Positions 45,401 to 54,248 of a stretch of 64,000 nucleotides of DNA are shown one piece after another. The DNA is from Rufibacter roseus. GTDB lineage: Bacteria; Bacteroidota; Bacteroidia; Cytophagales; Hymenobacteraceae. A program made the translations under genes and the position numbers. Location: the NCBI RefSeq assembly GCF_001647285.1, contig NZ_LRML01000006.1, forward strand, positions 1-64,000, read 5' to 3'. How positions within the stretch are numbered: position 1 is the first letter of the stretch; every line of letters starts with the position of its first letter. Below the pieces are notes generated by a model. It was not told where the DNA came from. It did not search any database and saw only the letters and a list, made by a program, of their open reading frames with translations.

Positions 45401-46120
45401 CTAGTATTTGCGGGAGTTAAAACCAAACAGCAGACTGAAACGTGCCCCTGAATTACTTGGTACCACCGCCAGATTAACCGGGAAATTAATTCCTTCAGTA
45501 TGAAAATTAGTACCCAAGGCTAGTGCCAAACCGGCACCGGTTGGTGTCAGATTTGGCCCAATGCCAAACTCAAACCCCTTAGCACCTCTCAATCCTATAA
45601 TGCCATTCAAGCTGGGTATAAACTTTCCTTGCTCTAAGCCACCAATAAGCGGTACAAACTCTACTAGGCCAGACAACCCATTAGAAGTAGTGAAAATGCG
45701 GGTCTCAAACTGCCAGCCAAACTGGGTTATAAAAGGGGAGAGGTTGTATTCTTCTCTAGCCTCCTGTACCTGCGCACCAGTTATAAGTGTGAATCCTACC
45801 CTGGGCCCTGCCAGTTTAATCACCTGCTGCATGGGGTGCTCCTGATATTGATTAGCTAAGGCTGGTCTTTGTGAAGGGGCAGTGGCCGCAGTTATAACTT
45901 CCTTGGTTCCATTGGCATATTTAATCATGAAAATTTCTGATTTTGCCAGTGAAATGGTAGGCCCATCTAAATAATCAAACCGCTTATATTTGACCACTTC
46001 TGGCGTTATTTCCAAAATCTTAGCATTGATTTCGTCCGCGTTCCGCTTTACAATAATGTCTTGAGCCACTACCTGAAGGCAGCAGATCAGAAGAAGCAGG
46101 GTGTGTAGAAGTGTTTTCAT
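45401..46120 (-). CDS. Exported hypothetical protein, paralogue with a barrel-like C-terminal domain
   Basis: A 239-aa protein. A signal peptide (1-19, ending QVVAQ) precedes the same N-terminal module as its neighbour (DIIVKRNADEINAKILEI ... SEIFMIKYANGTKE). The C-terminal ~140 residues are rich in Gly and alternating strands (PRVGFTLITGAQVQ, GWQFETRIF, GLRGAKGFEFGIGPNL) and finish ARFSLLFGFNSRKY, a pattern like a small outer-membrane barrel. Function is unknown. TACCTTTG 36 nt upstream is a good -7 element. Confidence 0.65.
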   Translation of the reverse strand: MKTLLHTLLLLICCLQVVAQDIIVKRNADEINAKILEITPEVVKYKRFDYLDGPTISLAKSEIFMIKYANGTKEVITAATAPSQRPALANQYQEHPMQQVIKLAGPRVGFTLITGAQVQEAREEYNLSPFITQFGWQFETRIFTTSNGLSGLVEFVPLIGGLEQGKFIPSLNGIIGLRGAKGFEFGIGPNLTPTGAGLALALGTNFHTEGINFPVNLAVVPSNSGARFSLLFGFNSRKY

Positions 46121-46155
46121 ATGAAGTGGTTGTGTATCAGGTGAATGTTGTTGAC

Positions 46156-46163
46156 CAAAGGTA
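46156..46163 (-). promoter_or_regulatory. Candidate -7 element for the paralogue pair
   Basis: TACCTTTG on the minus strand matches TAnnTTTG and lies 36 nt upstream of the 46120 start. No clear -33 box is seen. Confidence 0.4.
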
Positions 46164-46272
46164 GATAAGCTGTGAAGGCATATACATCTAATTTTTGCGT
46201 ATTCTTTACTTTTGTAATTTAAATAAATAATAATAAAACATTGATATACAATAGTTTGTAGCTTTAAAATAT

Positions 46273-46280
46273 TACTTTTG
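46273..46280 (+). promoter_or_regulatory. Candidate -7 element for the 46315 gene
   Basis: TACTTTTG matches TAnnTTTG, 35 nt before the start. The nearest TTTG upstream (46255) is at a poor 14-nt spacing. Confidence 0.35.
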
Positions 46281-46314
46281 AAAATCTAATCAAACCTAAA
46301 GTCATAGCAAACGC

Positions 46315-47826
46315 ATGGATGATTTAAAAACTACTGTTGAAACCCTTTCTCCGGAAGATGTGAGAGAGTTTACCTATTTCATCCAGCGGCAGAAAAAGAA
46401 GAAAGTCCGGAAAGACTATGAGCTGTTTAAACTATTGCTACAGAAGAAGAGATGGAAACCGCAGGAGTTAATGGCGCAACTTTACCCAGAGGGGGAGAGT
46501 ACGGTGGCTTATTACGCGCTGCGAAAACGGCTGATGCAGCACCTGACGGACTTTATCATGCTTAAGCGCACCACAGAAGACCCCACCGCAAGCTCCACTG
46601 TGATGGGTCTGTTGTCGCTTGCCCGGTATCTGTTTGATGCCCAAGCAGAACGGCTAGCTTGGAACATGCTCCGCAAAGCAGAAAAGACAGCTGAGCAAAA
46701 CGAACAGTATGAACTATTGAATACAGTTTATAACCTACAGATAGAAAAGGCCGGCAGTGCTTACTCTGATGATCTGGACTTGATCATTCAAAAGCGGAAT
46801 GAGAATAAAGCCATAGCCGATGAAGATGAGCGGGCCAACATTGCCAGTAGCATCATTCAAAAAAGGCTGGAGCAAGCTAGGGTTGATGGTAGGTACCTGC
46901 AGTTTGAAAGCACCATACAGGAAGTGTTGTCGGCTTATGGCCTGCAGAATGCCATCAGCCGCAGGCCTTCTTTGCTCTACAAACTCATGCAAATAGCAAG
47001 AAGCGCAGTATTGGCTCGCAAAGATTTCTATACGTTTGAACCTTACATCATAGAACAATACCTCGCGGCAGCCAACGCAAACGGATTTTCAAGAGCAAAT
47101 CAATATTACAAGGTCCACCTGCTGTACATGATTGCGCATGTGCTTTACCGCAACCGTAAGTTTCAGCAGTCTAATCATTATTTGGCACAGTTGCAGAATG
47201 CTCTGCAAAATGAAGCTAAAAGTTACTACGGGGCTTTCTATACAAAATGTATATTTCTTAAATCGGCGAACGACGCCTTTATGCGCAGTCTGCCTGAAGC
47301 AATACAGGCACTTGAGAATTTGCTGCAGAAAAAATCTAATCCATTGGCACCCCGTGAATTCCTGACGGCAAGGCTAGGCTTAAGCTTTCTTTATTTCGCA
47401 CAGGGCTCTTTCCAAAAATCCAATAACACCTTGCTGTTCATAAACAAGTCAGACAAATGGTGCGAGAAAGTAATGGGCAAGGAGTGGGTACTGAAGAAAA
47501 AATTAGGAGAGCTAATTCTTCAATATGAGATAGGAAACCCCGATGTAGCACTGGAGCAAATTAAGCTTGTAAAAAAGAATTACCAGCACTTGCTGGAGCA
47601 GCCATTTTACAGCAATGCCTCAGGCTTTTTACAATTGTTGGAGCACCTTTTCCTACAGCCAGATGTGGCATCCAGAAAGATTTTCTTGCAGCAGGTAGAA
47701 GATCTTCTGCAGTTTAAACCAACTGAGCAGGAAGATTTACCCTCTATGAGTTACTACGCCTGGCTAAAATCTAAAATGGTAAACAAATCTTATTATGAGG
47801 TGTTGCTTGAGTTAGCGGGTAGTTAA
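46315..47826 (+). CDS. Conserved hypothetical helical-repeat protein
   Basis: A 503-aa soluble protein without signal peptide or membrane segment. It is almost all helical, with paired-helix spacing like TPR/HEAT solenoids (for example LARYLFDAQAERLAWNMLRKAEKTA near 105-129 and HVLYRNRKFQQSNHYLAQLQNAL near 277-300). The N-terminal ~75 residues are very basic (RQKKKKVRKDYELFK) and contain a possible winged-helix-like segment (ELMAQLYPEGESTVAYYALRKRL). I do not recognise the family; a scaffolding or nucleic-acid role would be a guess. Confidence 0.65.
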   Translation: MDDLKTTVETLSPEDVREFTYFIQRQKKKKVRKDYELFKLLLQKKRWKPQELMAQLYPEGESTVAYYALRKRLMQHLTDFIMLKRTTEDPTASSTVMGLLSLARYLFDAQAERLAWNMLRKAEKTAEQNEQYELLNTVYNLQIEKAGSAYSDDLDLIIQKRNENKAIADEDERANIASSIIQKRLEQARVDGRYLQFESTIQEVLSAYGLQNAISRRPSLLYKLMQIARSAVLARKDFYTFEPYIIEQYLAAANANGFSRANQYYKVHLLYMIAHVLYRNRKFQQSNHYLAQLQNALQNEAKSYYGAFYTKCIFLKSANDAFMRSLPEAIQALENLLQKKSNPLAPREFLTARLGLSFLYFAQGSFQKSNNTLLFINKSDKWCEKVMGKEWVLKKKLGELILQYEIGNPDVALEQIKLVKKNYQHLLEQPFYSNASGFLQLLEHLFLQPDVASRKIFLQQVEDLLQFKPTEQEDLPSMSYYAWLKSKMVNKSYYEVLLELAGS

Positions 47827-47837
47827 AGACTTACGTT

Positions 47838-48548
47838 TTATTGTGCCAGATACTCATTTAGCTGCTGACCAATTTCCTGTATAGTTAGTAAAACCGCCTC
47901 TTTCTGAATTCGCCTAACCGCCTCAGACTGGTTCAGCTCTTCCTCCTGTTTTTGCGACAGGTAATCTCTTGTCACTACGGTAGAGAAAGGTACCAGACCC
48001 GTACGTACATCAATCAATACGGCCTGTGTGGTGGCAAAAGCTTTGATGTCATTTTTTGACAGGAATTTGTACCGGGAGTAAACATCATTGGTAATGGTAA
48101 AGACTAAGACCACATCGGCCTGCATGCGAACGGCTGCCTCTCGTATAGTAGTAAAACCAGGAGAGGAGGGAAGCAGTAAATCAGGAATGGTATTGTTTTT
48201 TGTAACTCTTCCAGAAATCAGCAACTGCTCGCTAAATAAATCTACATAAGCCTGCTGGGTTTTGAGGTAATCTTCATCGTTCCAATAGTAGTGCCTCTGT
48301 TTTGAATTTTCCAGCTTTACCAGGGCCACCCTTAATTTATTTGGCAGGCTGTAAGTGCCGTTCATGATTCTCTGTATGTTCTCCTCTGATATGGTGGCAT
48401 CCTTATCTTGAAACAAAGACTGGGTGATGTTATTCTCCTGTACCCCAGCCGCCTGATAAACTCCAGAGGAAGTAGAATTTGTGTGATGGGAAGACGTACA
48501 GGCGCCTAAAGCCAAAATAGGCAAACAAAATTTTAGAAGGAACTTCAT
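47838..48548 (-). CDS. Hypothetical lipoprotein
   Basis: A 236-aa protein with a lipobox (LGACTSSHHTNSTSSG, Cys at about 17) followed by a Ser/Thr/His-rich linker, so it is anchored in the periplasm or outer membrane. The core (RVALVKLENS ... DVVLVFTITNDVYSRYK ... AVLIDVRTGLVPFSTVVTRDYL) has the alternating strand-helix look of CsgG/LpoB/GNA1162-like periplasmic nucleotide-fold proteins, but this is a pattern impression only. It is convergent with the gene ending at 47826, only 11 nt apart, with no room for a separate terminator. Confidence 0.6.
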   Translation of the reverse strand: MKFLLKFCLPILALGACTSSHHTNSTSSGVYQAAGVQENNITQSLFQDKDATISEENIQRIMNGTYSLPNKLRVALVKLENSKQRHYYWNDEDYLKTQQAYVDLFSEQLLISGRVTKNNTIPDLLLPSSPGFTTIREAAVRMQADVVLVFTITNDVYSRYKFLSKNDIKAFATTQAVLIDVRTGLVPFSTVVTRDYLSQKQEEELNQSEAVRRIQKEAVLLTIQEIGQQLNEYLAQ

Positions 48549-48641
48549 TGACTTCTATAAGTAGTTTAAGAAAAAGCTCGGTTACATTAAATTCTTTGGT
48601 GCAAGCTGAAGCTATATTCAGCTACAGTGGTGTAGCGATTG

Positions 48642-48681
48642 CTGTTTTAAGCCTATTTTCAGGAAAATAGCCCAAAAACAG
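48642..48681. repeat. Dispersed palindromic repeat
   Basis: CTGTTTTAAGCCTA / TAGCCCAAAAACAG around TTTTCAGGAAAA. It lies between the two hypothetical lipoprotein genes. Confidence 0.8.
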
Positions 48682-48757
48682 GAACACAATAAGAACTCCA
48701 GCCCCAGATATTTGAAAAAATCTATTTTCTATTCTCTGGTCTTTTTATATCGGTTTG

Positions 48758-48814
48758 GCTAAACGACGGCGGAGGCCGTCGGCCGAGACGGGCGCTTAGC
48801 TGTTGTTATATGGT
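48758..48814. other. attC-like structured element at the 3' end of a hypothetical lipoprotein gene
   Basis: Nested inverted repeats GCTAAACG / CGCTTAGC and GACGGC-GGAG-GCCGTC, GC-rich in AT-rich surroundings, are followed by TGTTGTTATATGGT (48801-48814). That last string is the exact reverse complement of 49391-49404 beyond the gene's start. The stop codon of the gene lies within the element. The layout resembles an integron attC site, but no integrase is nearby. Confidence 0.45.
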
Positions 48815-49386
48815 GTTTTCTTTATTCTATAATAGCTGATATCTACAATGCTGTCATTTACTCTACTGAACTTCTTCCTCAATTTTAAATCTTTACTCTC
48901 TGCCAAAAATGCAAGGAACTTGTTGGCTTCTCTCTCTTGAAATGAGGTGTCTATTCTTTCAGCTCTAGACATTCTGTTAGTAAAGTCCTGCGAGTTTGTT
49001 TTGGAGCCCTTGCAGTAGAAGAACCCAATAAGTGATAGTCTTTCTTGGTCTTTAGTCTTGAAAATTATATCTCCTTGTAAAAAAAATTCTTTATGAGGAA
49101 TTGGCTCCAGAGAGAATTCCGACCAGTTTTGCCTTTCCTCAAGTAACTTCAAACACTCTCTGTCTTGCTTTACAGAAAACCCATGAACTAATTCTTTTAT
49201 TATTTTCCTATCATCTGTCAAGTAATAGTGTCCAGAGTCAGTAGGTAAAACAATCAATTTAATGTCCCTTTCTTTGACACCTCCTTTTTCTAGTGTCCCA
49301 AAAATTCCTTTCAAGGGTCTGCCCTCCTCAAAAGTATTGCAAGAGGTGATTATGACAATTAAGAATGTAAAGATTCTATTTTTCAT
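48796..49386 (-). CDS. Hypothetical lipoprotein flanked by perfect 14-bp inverted repeats
   Basis: A 196-aa protein with a lipoprotein signal (MKNRIFTFLIVIITSCNTF, lipobox Cys at 16). The rest is charged and unrecognised, with many Arg/Lys/Glu, a DRKIIKELVHGFSVKQDREC stretch near 60 and a C-terminus ending TPYNNS. An in-frame ATG at 49395 lies inside the inverted repeat; the ATG at 49386 starts directly at the signal peptide. The gene is AT-rich and bounded by the inverted repeats, so it looks like an inserted single-gene unit. Confidence 0.6.
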   Translation of the reverse strand: MKNRIFTFLIVIITSCNTFEEGRPLKGIFGTLEKGGVKERDIKLIVLPTDSGHYYLTDDRKIIKELVHGFSVKQDRECLKLLEERQNWSEFSLEPIPHKEFFLQGDIIFKTKDQERLSLIGFFYCKGSKTNSQDFTNRMSRAERIDTSFQEREANKFLAFLAESKDLKLRKKFSRVNDSIVDISYYRIKKTPYNNS

Positions 49387-49390
49387 AAAT

Positions 49391-49404
49391 ACCATATAAC
49401 AACA
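49391..49404 (+). repeat. 14-bp inverted repeat, 5' side of the hypothetical lipoprotein
   Basis: ACCATATAACAACA, the perfect reverse complement of 48801-48814. The pair brackets the gene with both copies facing outward. Confidence 0.7.
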
Positions 49405-49483
49405 ATGTAGATTTATAAAAATTACCTAAACCCTCCGAATTAGAAAAGGAGAATACAATAGTCTGTTCCTACTTTACCAATAA

Positions 49484-50518
49484 CTATTTCTGTAGTGCTT
49501 TCTTTACGGCAGGTGCCACTACTGTACCAAGTAATTCAATAGCGCGTAAAACCTGCGCATGTGGTAAGGTGCCAACGCTAATGTGCAGCAAAAAGCGGGT
49601 ATTGCCAAATAACTCGTACTGCCATAGAATCTTATCTATTACCTGTTGTGGGCTGCCTACCAACAAAGAACCTTCAGGCGCTCTCATTTGCTCGTACTGT
49701 TCGCGGTTCATGCCAGACCACCCGCGCTCCTGTCCAATTTTGCTCATGAGGTAAGCATAAGAACCATAGTACTGGTCTGCGGCTTTCTGTGAATCATCGG
49801 CAATAAAACCGTGAGAATTGATGGCGAGCTGCATTTTGTCTGCGTCGTGTCCCGCTTTTTGGGAAACTTCTTTGTAGAGGTTAGTGAAGGGAACAAACCT
49901 TTCAGGCATGCCACCTATAATGGCCAAAGCCATGGGCAAACCCTTAGAAGCCGCCCTGACCACCGATTCTGGTGTGCCGCCTACTGCCACCCAAATTGGC
50001 AACTCTTGTTGAGCAGGCCGCGGGTAAACTCCCAAATCATTGATTGAGGCTCTATGTTTACCACTCCAGTTTACTTTCTCGCTCTCATTAATTTTTAACA
50101 GTAGCTCCAGTTTCTCAGCGAAAAGAGTATTGTAGTCTTGCAGGTCATACCCAAAGAGCGGAAAAGACTCAATAAAAGATCCTCGGCCAGCCATAATTTC
50201 TGCTCTGCCGTTTGATAGAAGATCTACGTGGGCAAAATCCTGAAAAACACGCACTGGGTCATCAGAACTGAGTACAGTAACCCCGCTGGAAAGCTTTATC
50301 TGTTTGGTTTTAACAGCCGCCGCTGCCAGAACTACCGCCGGTGACGAAACTATAAAATCTGGCCTATGGTGTTCGCCAATGGAAAAAACATCAAGGCCTA
50401 CCTGATCTGCCAGCTCAATTTCCTCCATCAAATTTCTCATCCGCTCCTGCGGAGAAAGTAATTTGCCGGTGGTTGGGTCTGGGGTATTTTCAACAAAAGA
50501 AGTGATTCCTATTTCCAT
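49484..50518 (-). CDS. LLM-class flavin-dependent oxidoreductase
   Basis: A 344-aa bacterial-luciferase-like TIM-barrel monooxygenase using reduced FMN. Typical motifs: [10 protein letters not shown] at the start, [20 protein letters not shown] near 32-51, [20 protein letters not shown] near 76-95, [10 protein letters not shown] near 103-112 and [12 protein letters not shown] near 175. The substrate is not predictable; alkanal or alkanesulfonate-type oxidations are common in the family. It stands alone between a hypothetical gene and the divergent DinB gene. Confidence 0.88.
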   Translation of the reverse strand: MEIGITSFVENTPDPTTGKLLSPQERMRNLMEEIELADQVGLDVFSIGEHHRPDFIVSSPAVVLAAAAVKTKQIKLSSGVTVLSSDDPVRVFQDFAHVDLLSNGRAEIMAGRGSFIESFPLFGYDLQDYNTLFAEKLELLLKINESEKVNWSGKHRASINDLGVYPRPAQQELPIWVAVGGTPESVVRAASKGLPMALAIIGGMPERFVPFTNLYKEVSQKAGHDADKMQLAINSHGFIADDSQKAADQYYGSYAYLMSKIGQERGWSGMNREQYEQMRAPEGSLLVGSPQQVIDKILWQYELFGNTRFLLHISVGTLPHAQVLRAIELLGTVVAPAVKKALQK

Positions 50519-50728
50519 AGTTCAATGTTACTACATCTTTTGATTTTTACTTAGAACTTCTGTGAAAGTTTGTGCATTGAAAATACATGTCTAGGGTAGA
50601 AGAGCCGTAAGTAGTTTTGTCGGGGTATGATATCAACCTGAAGGTATTTGCCAACACAAGTGTGGCAACTGGGTTTGCAAGTGTTCCGCAACTTAAGTTA
50701 CTTGTAAAAATTTCTACACTCTTGCACC

Positions 50729-51253
50729 ATGATTCAAAAACCTCAGCCCGGAGAATATAATCCATATTACGAACCATATCTTCAGTTATTTACCAATGAT
50801 ACTGATGTGCTGGATCTTCTACAGAAGCAGCAACAGGAAGTGGTTCAACTGTTAGGAAGAGTTACTGAGGGCGATGCTGACTTTGCCTATGAGCCAGGCA
50901 AATGGTCTATTAAAGAGTTACTGGGGCACATGAATGATACAGAAAAAATAATGGCCTACAGAGCCTTATGTGTTGCCCGTGGTGAAAATCAGCCATTGCC
51001 TGGTTTTGACGAAAACACCTACGTAGCAAATTCAAATTTTAAAGACCGTACCTTGAGCAGTCTTTTAGAGGAACATGCTGTTATCAGGGCAAACTCTGTC
51101 TTTTTCTTCAATACTTTATCTGAAGAAACATTTAGCCGAATAGGTAATGCCAATGGTAGCCCGGTATCAGTAGCGGCATTAGCCTTTATTATAGCGGGAC
51201 ATGAGCGCCACCACCTGAACATTTTAAAAGAGCGCTATCTAGTAAAGATATAG
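50729..51253 (+). CDS. DinB-family (YfiT-like) putative metalloenzyme
   Basis: A 174-aa four-helix-bundle DinB_2 protein. The three metal-ligand histidines are at the expected places: GKWSIKELLGHMNDTEK near 64-80 for the first, and GHERHHLNILKERY near the C-terminus for the other two. Members in Bacillota act as thiol S-transferases, for example for bacillithiol. The bshB1 gene in this window makes a bacillithiol-dependent role plausible, but this is inference. The ATG at 50729 is the only good start. Confidence 0.85.
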   Translation: MIQKPQPGEYNPYYEPYLQLFTNDTDVLDLLQKQQQEVVQLLGRVTEGDADFAYEPGKWSIKELLGHMNDTEKIMAYRALCVARGENQPLPGFDENTYVANSNFKDRTLSSLLEEHAVIRANSVFFFNTLSEETFSRIGNANGSPVSVAALAFIIAGHERHHLNILKERYLVKI

Positions 51254-51305
51254 CCGGTAACTGTAAGTTGTAATTAGTAGCCAGTGATCAGAATCTGTAG
51301 TAACA

Positions 51306-51345
51306 CGTTTTAGACCTCTTTTTGTAAAAACAGTTTGAAAACATG
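51306..51345. repeat. Dispersed palindromic repeat
   Basis: CGTTTTAGACCTC / ACAGTTTGAAAACATG around TTTTTGTAAAA. It lies between the convergent dinB-like and phoH-like genes. Confidence 0.7.
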
Positions 51346-51392
51346 ATACCCACTATAAAACACACTGGCCACTAATAACATTACATTATCAC

Positions 51393-52769
51393 CTAAAGCA
51401 GCTCATTGGCTAGATTGGCCAGTTCAGAGCGTTCCCCTTTTTGCAGAGTGATATGGGCATACAGCGGATGATTTTTTACCTTATCTATCAGGTAAGATAA
51501 ACCATTACTTTGGCTGTCAAGGTAAGGCGTATCTATTTGGTAAATGTCACCTGTGAAAATGATTTTTGTGTTTTCGCCGGCGCGGGAAATAATGGTCTTA
51601 ATCTCGTGCGGCGTCAGGTTCTGAGCTTCATCCACAATAAAAATGATGTTAGACAAGCTTCGGCCCCTGATGTAAGCCAACGGAGTAATAACTAACCTAT
51701 CATCTTCCACCATTTCTTTTATCCGGTTGCTCTCGCGGCTGTGGTCAGGAAACTGGTTCTGAATAAACTTAAGATTATCCCACAATGGCTCCATGTAAGG
51801 ACCTATTTTCGAGTTGGCGTCGCCTGGTAAGAAGCCAAGGTCGCGGTTGCTCAAAGGAACAATAGGACGGGCCAGGTAAATCTGATGGTATGTTTCCCGC
51901 TGCTCAAGTGCACCCGCCAAGGCCAACAACGTTTTACCTGTTCCGGCCACTCCTTGTATAGAAACGAGTTTGATATCTTGGTGCAGAATGGCGTGCAGCG
52001 CAAATGTCTGCTCTGCGTTCCGCGGTTTTATACCCACGGCCGTAATTTTGTCTACCCGTTCCAGTACCTTTTCTTGCGGGTTGTAATACGCTAAGGCAGA
52101 AACTTTATGATTGCGCAAGATAAAGTAGTGGTTATCTGAGGGAGGGTTAGGCAAAGCCTCTTCAGCCGGACAATAACCATCCTCGTACAAGCGCGTGATT
52201 ACTTCCTGCGGAAAATCTTCTATGATGTCGTTGCCGCGGTAAAGGTTTGTGACATTCTGTATTTTACCGGTCTCATAATCCTCAGCAGCCAGATTTAAAG
52301 CTCTTGCCTTCAGCCTCAGGTTAATGTCTTTGGTAACCAATATGACTTTGTGGTCAGGCATTTCCTGCTGTAACCCCAGCGTAGCGTTCAGAATTTTATG
52401 GTCTGCTTTGTTGTCGCTGAAGATTTTCTCGGCGTCAACAGCTATGCTTTGGCTCATGAGTACTTTGAAGCGCCCTTTGTTAGTTCCTTGCAAAGGAATC
52501 CAATTCTGCAGCATATGTTCTGTTGACAGGGCATCTATAAACCGTATGAATTCCCGCGCCTCAAAATTCTTGATGTCGTTTCCTTTTTTGAAGTTGTCCA
52601 GCTCCTCTAGTACCGTGATAGGTATTGCTACATCATGCTCCCCGAAATGCTCTACAGCACTGTGGTCGTAGAGAATGACAGAGGTGTCTAACACAAAAGC
52701 TTTTCTGGTTTTTAAATTTTCCTTTACAGATGAGCTGGCTTTTTTACGAGGCTTAGAAGGTTGCTTCAC
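51393..52769 (-). CDS. PIN-PhoH fusion protein (PhoH2/YlaK-like ATPase-ribonuclease)
   Basis: A 458-aa cytoplasmic protein joining a PIN ribonuclease domain (about 23-150, with KAFVLDTSVILYDHSAV and the acidic DHKILNATLGL) to a PhoH P-loop ATPase (about 235-458). The ATPase has Walker A GVAGTGKT near 270 and Walker B FIVDEAQNLTPHE near 378-390. Such fusions are described as RNA helicase/RNase proteins, in mycobacteria as the PhoH2 toxin. No small antitoxin-like ORF precedes it here. The basic N-terminus may bind RNA. Confidence 0.9.
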   Translation of the reverse strand: MKQPSKPRKKASSSVKENLKTRKAFVLDTSVILYDHSAVEHFGEHDVAIPITVLEELDNFKKGNDIKNFEAREFIRFIDALSTEHMLQNWIPLQGTNKGRFKVLMSQSIAVDAEKIFSDNKADHKILNATLGLQQEMPDHKVILVTKDINLRLKARALNLAAEDYETGKIQNVTNLYRGNDIIEDFPQEVITRLYEDGYCPAEEALPNPPSDNHYFILRNHKVSALAYYNPQEKVLERVDKITAVGIKPRNAEQTFALHAILHQDIKLVSIQGVAGTGKTLLALAGALEQRETYHQIYLARPIVPLSNRDLGFLPGDANSKIGPYMEPLWDNLKFIQNQFPDHSRESNRIKEMVEDDRLVITPLAYIRGRSLSNIIFIVDEAQNLTPHEIKTIISRAGENTKIIFTGDIYQIDTPYLDSQSNGLSYLIDKVKNHPLYAHITLQKGERSELANLANELL

Positions 52770-52929
52770 AGGCTATTAGTTAAGTACATAACACAGAAGG
52801 TTCTCAATACTGTTCTTAACGGAAGAACGGGCAATGCAGGTTATTAAATTCAGCTTATCTGCACAAGAAGTTGACATTGATTTAATTATTTCGTTACTTC
52901 AACTAATGTTTTAGTTAAAAAGTAATTTT

Positions 52930-53445
52930 ATGAAAGCGTCATCTTATTCTGCTGTGGCTTTGGGTTTTAAAGCTACTGCCGTTTGTCTTTTGCTTCTGCT
53001 GGGCAATTTAGAGGCACATGCCATTGTGTGGCCATGGTCATGGAATAAGGTAGATAAAAATGAGCTGAGGCATGGAAAGTGGCGAACCTTTCAGCACGAT
53101 AATCCTGAAGTTTTGCAGGTAAAGGGGCGCTATAAGCACGGGAAGGAGTGGGGCCGCTGGAAAACCTATTCCCCAGAAGGCAAACTCTATTTTAAAGAGA
53201 AATTCAAGCCGAAGAAAAAGGAAGTCATAACCACTTATTATCACCCCAACGGAAAGGTATCGCACAAAGGAGTTGCTTACCAGTTTGAAGGAAACAAAGG
53301 GATCTGGAATTACTACTGGGACGGCGAATGGAAGTTCTATGACGAGAACGGTAACTATATTGGCAGCAAAACCTACGTAAAAGGTACGGCCACAAGTGAA
53401 AAACCTATCATGCCTGAAGAAAAGACAACTAGCGCCAGGAAATGA
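52930..53445 (+). CDS. Exported MORN-like repeat protein
   Basis: A 171-aa protein with a signal peptide (about 1-32, ending LEAHA). Repeats of the MORN/YwqK type follow: LRHGKWRTFQHDNPEVLQVKGRYKHGKEWGRWKTYSPEGKLYFKEKF is the clearest block (about 48-95), with two more G-x-W-x-Y-Y repeats after it. It is strongly basic. MORN-like repeat proteins in bacteria are often of unknown role; some are listed as YwqK-type antitoxins, but export argues against that here. Confidence 0.7.
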   Translation: MKASSYSAVALGFKATAVCLLLLLGNLEAHAIVWPWSWNKVDKNELRHGKWRTFQHDNPEVLQVKGRYKHGKEWGRWKTYSPEGKLYFKEKFKPKKKEVITTYYHPNGKVSHKGVAYQFEGNKGIWNYYWDGEWKFYDENGNYIGSKTYVKGTATSEKPIMPEEKTTSARK

Positions 53446-53538
53446 TCTGACGAAATCTACCTCTGATTTTACAACCAAATGTTGCCATGAGCAGCAGGAG
53501 TGTTGTTAAAAGAAGCATTGTAAGGTAAATACCAACTC

Positions 53539-53577
53539 CGTTTTTACTTTCATTTTCAGAAAACACGTCAAAAACAG
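53539..53577. repeat. Dispersed palindromic repeat
   Basis: CGTTTTTACTTTC / ACACGTCAAAAACAG around ATTTTCAGAAA. A diverged copy between convergent genes. Confidence 0.6.
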
Positions 53578-53596
53578 ATTTACTTTCCAGATAGAA

Positions 53597-54235
53597 TTAG
53601 CTTAGCGTATAATAAGGTTCTTTTTCCTTGTCATGCATCCGCACAACGCCTTGCAGCACCAGTTCAACCAGTAGGCGCTGGGCGCGGCGTTTTGAAAGGT
53701 TGGCGTAGTGCATAAACTGTTTTACAGTCAGCTTTTGGTGCTTTTGTAGCAGAAGTAGAATCCGCAATTGCTGAGGGTCTGGTAGGGGCTTTTCTTCTTC
53801 AGGTTCTGGTTCAAGCGTTAAAGATTTCTCCACCAATTTGCTTGTCTGCACACTTTCATCTTTTACCCTGATGTAGCTGCGCCAGTCATTATCTTTCAAT
53901 TTAGCTACATGTGGCTTGGTGGCACTTTCCGGTATGATCACTTTCAAGATAGTACCGTCTTCCGTGTCTATCTCCTCATACCTCACCTTCACCGGAGGGT
54001 CACAGAAAAAAGTTATCGCTTTTTCAAGGGTATATTTTTCCTCCTCGGGGTCAACACCAGAAATGGAGCCATTGTCTTTTACACCCACCAATATCTGACC
54101 ACCCCGGGTATTGGCAAAGGAAACCAGGGTGCGGGCAATACGGTCAGCGTGCGTTATTTTCTGCTTGAACTCCAGAGTTTCTCCTTCCCCTTGAAGTATC
54201 AGCAGTTGCAGTTCCAGCATGTGGTTAGTTTTCAC
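53597..54235 (-). CDS. AlbA_2 (Schlafen-like) putative DNA-binding protein
   Basis: A 212-aa protein. Residues about 12-125 form an AlbA_2/divergent AAA_4 domain: GEGETLEFKQKITHADRIARTLVSFANTRGGQILVGVKDNGSISGV is its hallmark, in pieces ETLEFKQK and ANTRGGQILVGV. The C-terminal ~55 residues (LRILLLLQKHQKLTVKQFMHYANLSKRRAQRLLVEL) look like a winged helix. Such proteins are annotated as ATP-binding or transcriptional regulators without firm function. The neighbouring SDR gene ends 13 nt upstream on the same strand, so they are probably co-transcribed. Confidence 0.82.
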   Translation of the reverse strand: MKTNHMLELQLLILQGEGETLEFKQKITHADRIARTLVSFANTRGGQILVGVKDNGSISGVDPEEEKYTLEKAITFFCDPPVKVRYEEIDTEDGTILKVIIPESATKPHVAKLKDNDWRSYIRVKDESVQTSKLVEKSLTLEPEPEEEKPLPDPQQLRILLLLQKHQKLTVKQFMHYANLSKRRAQRLLVELVLQGVVRMHDKEKEPYYTLS

Positions 54236-54248
54236 AGAAGATACTTTT

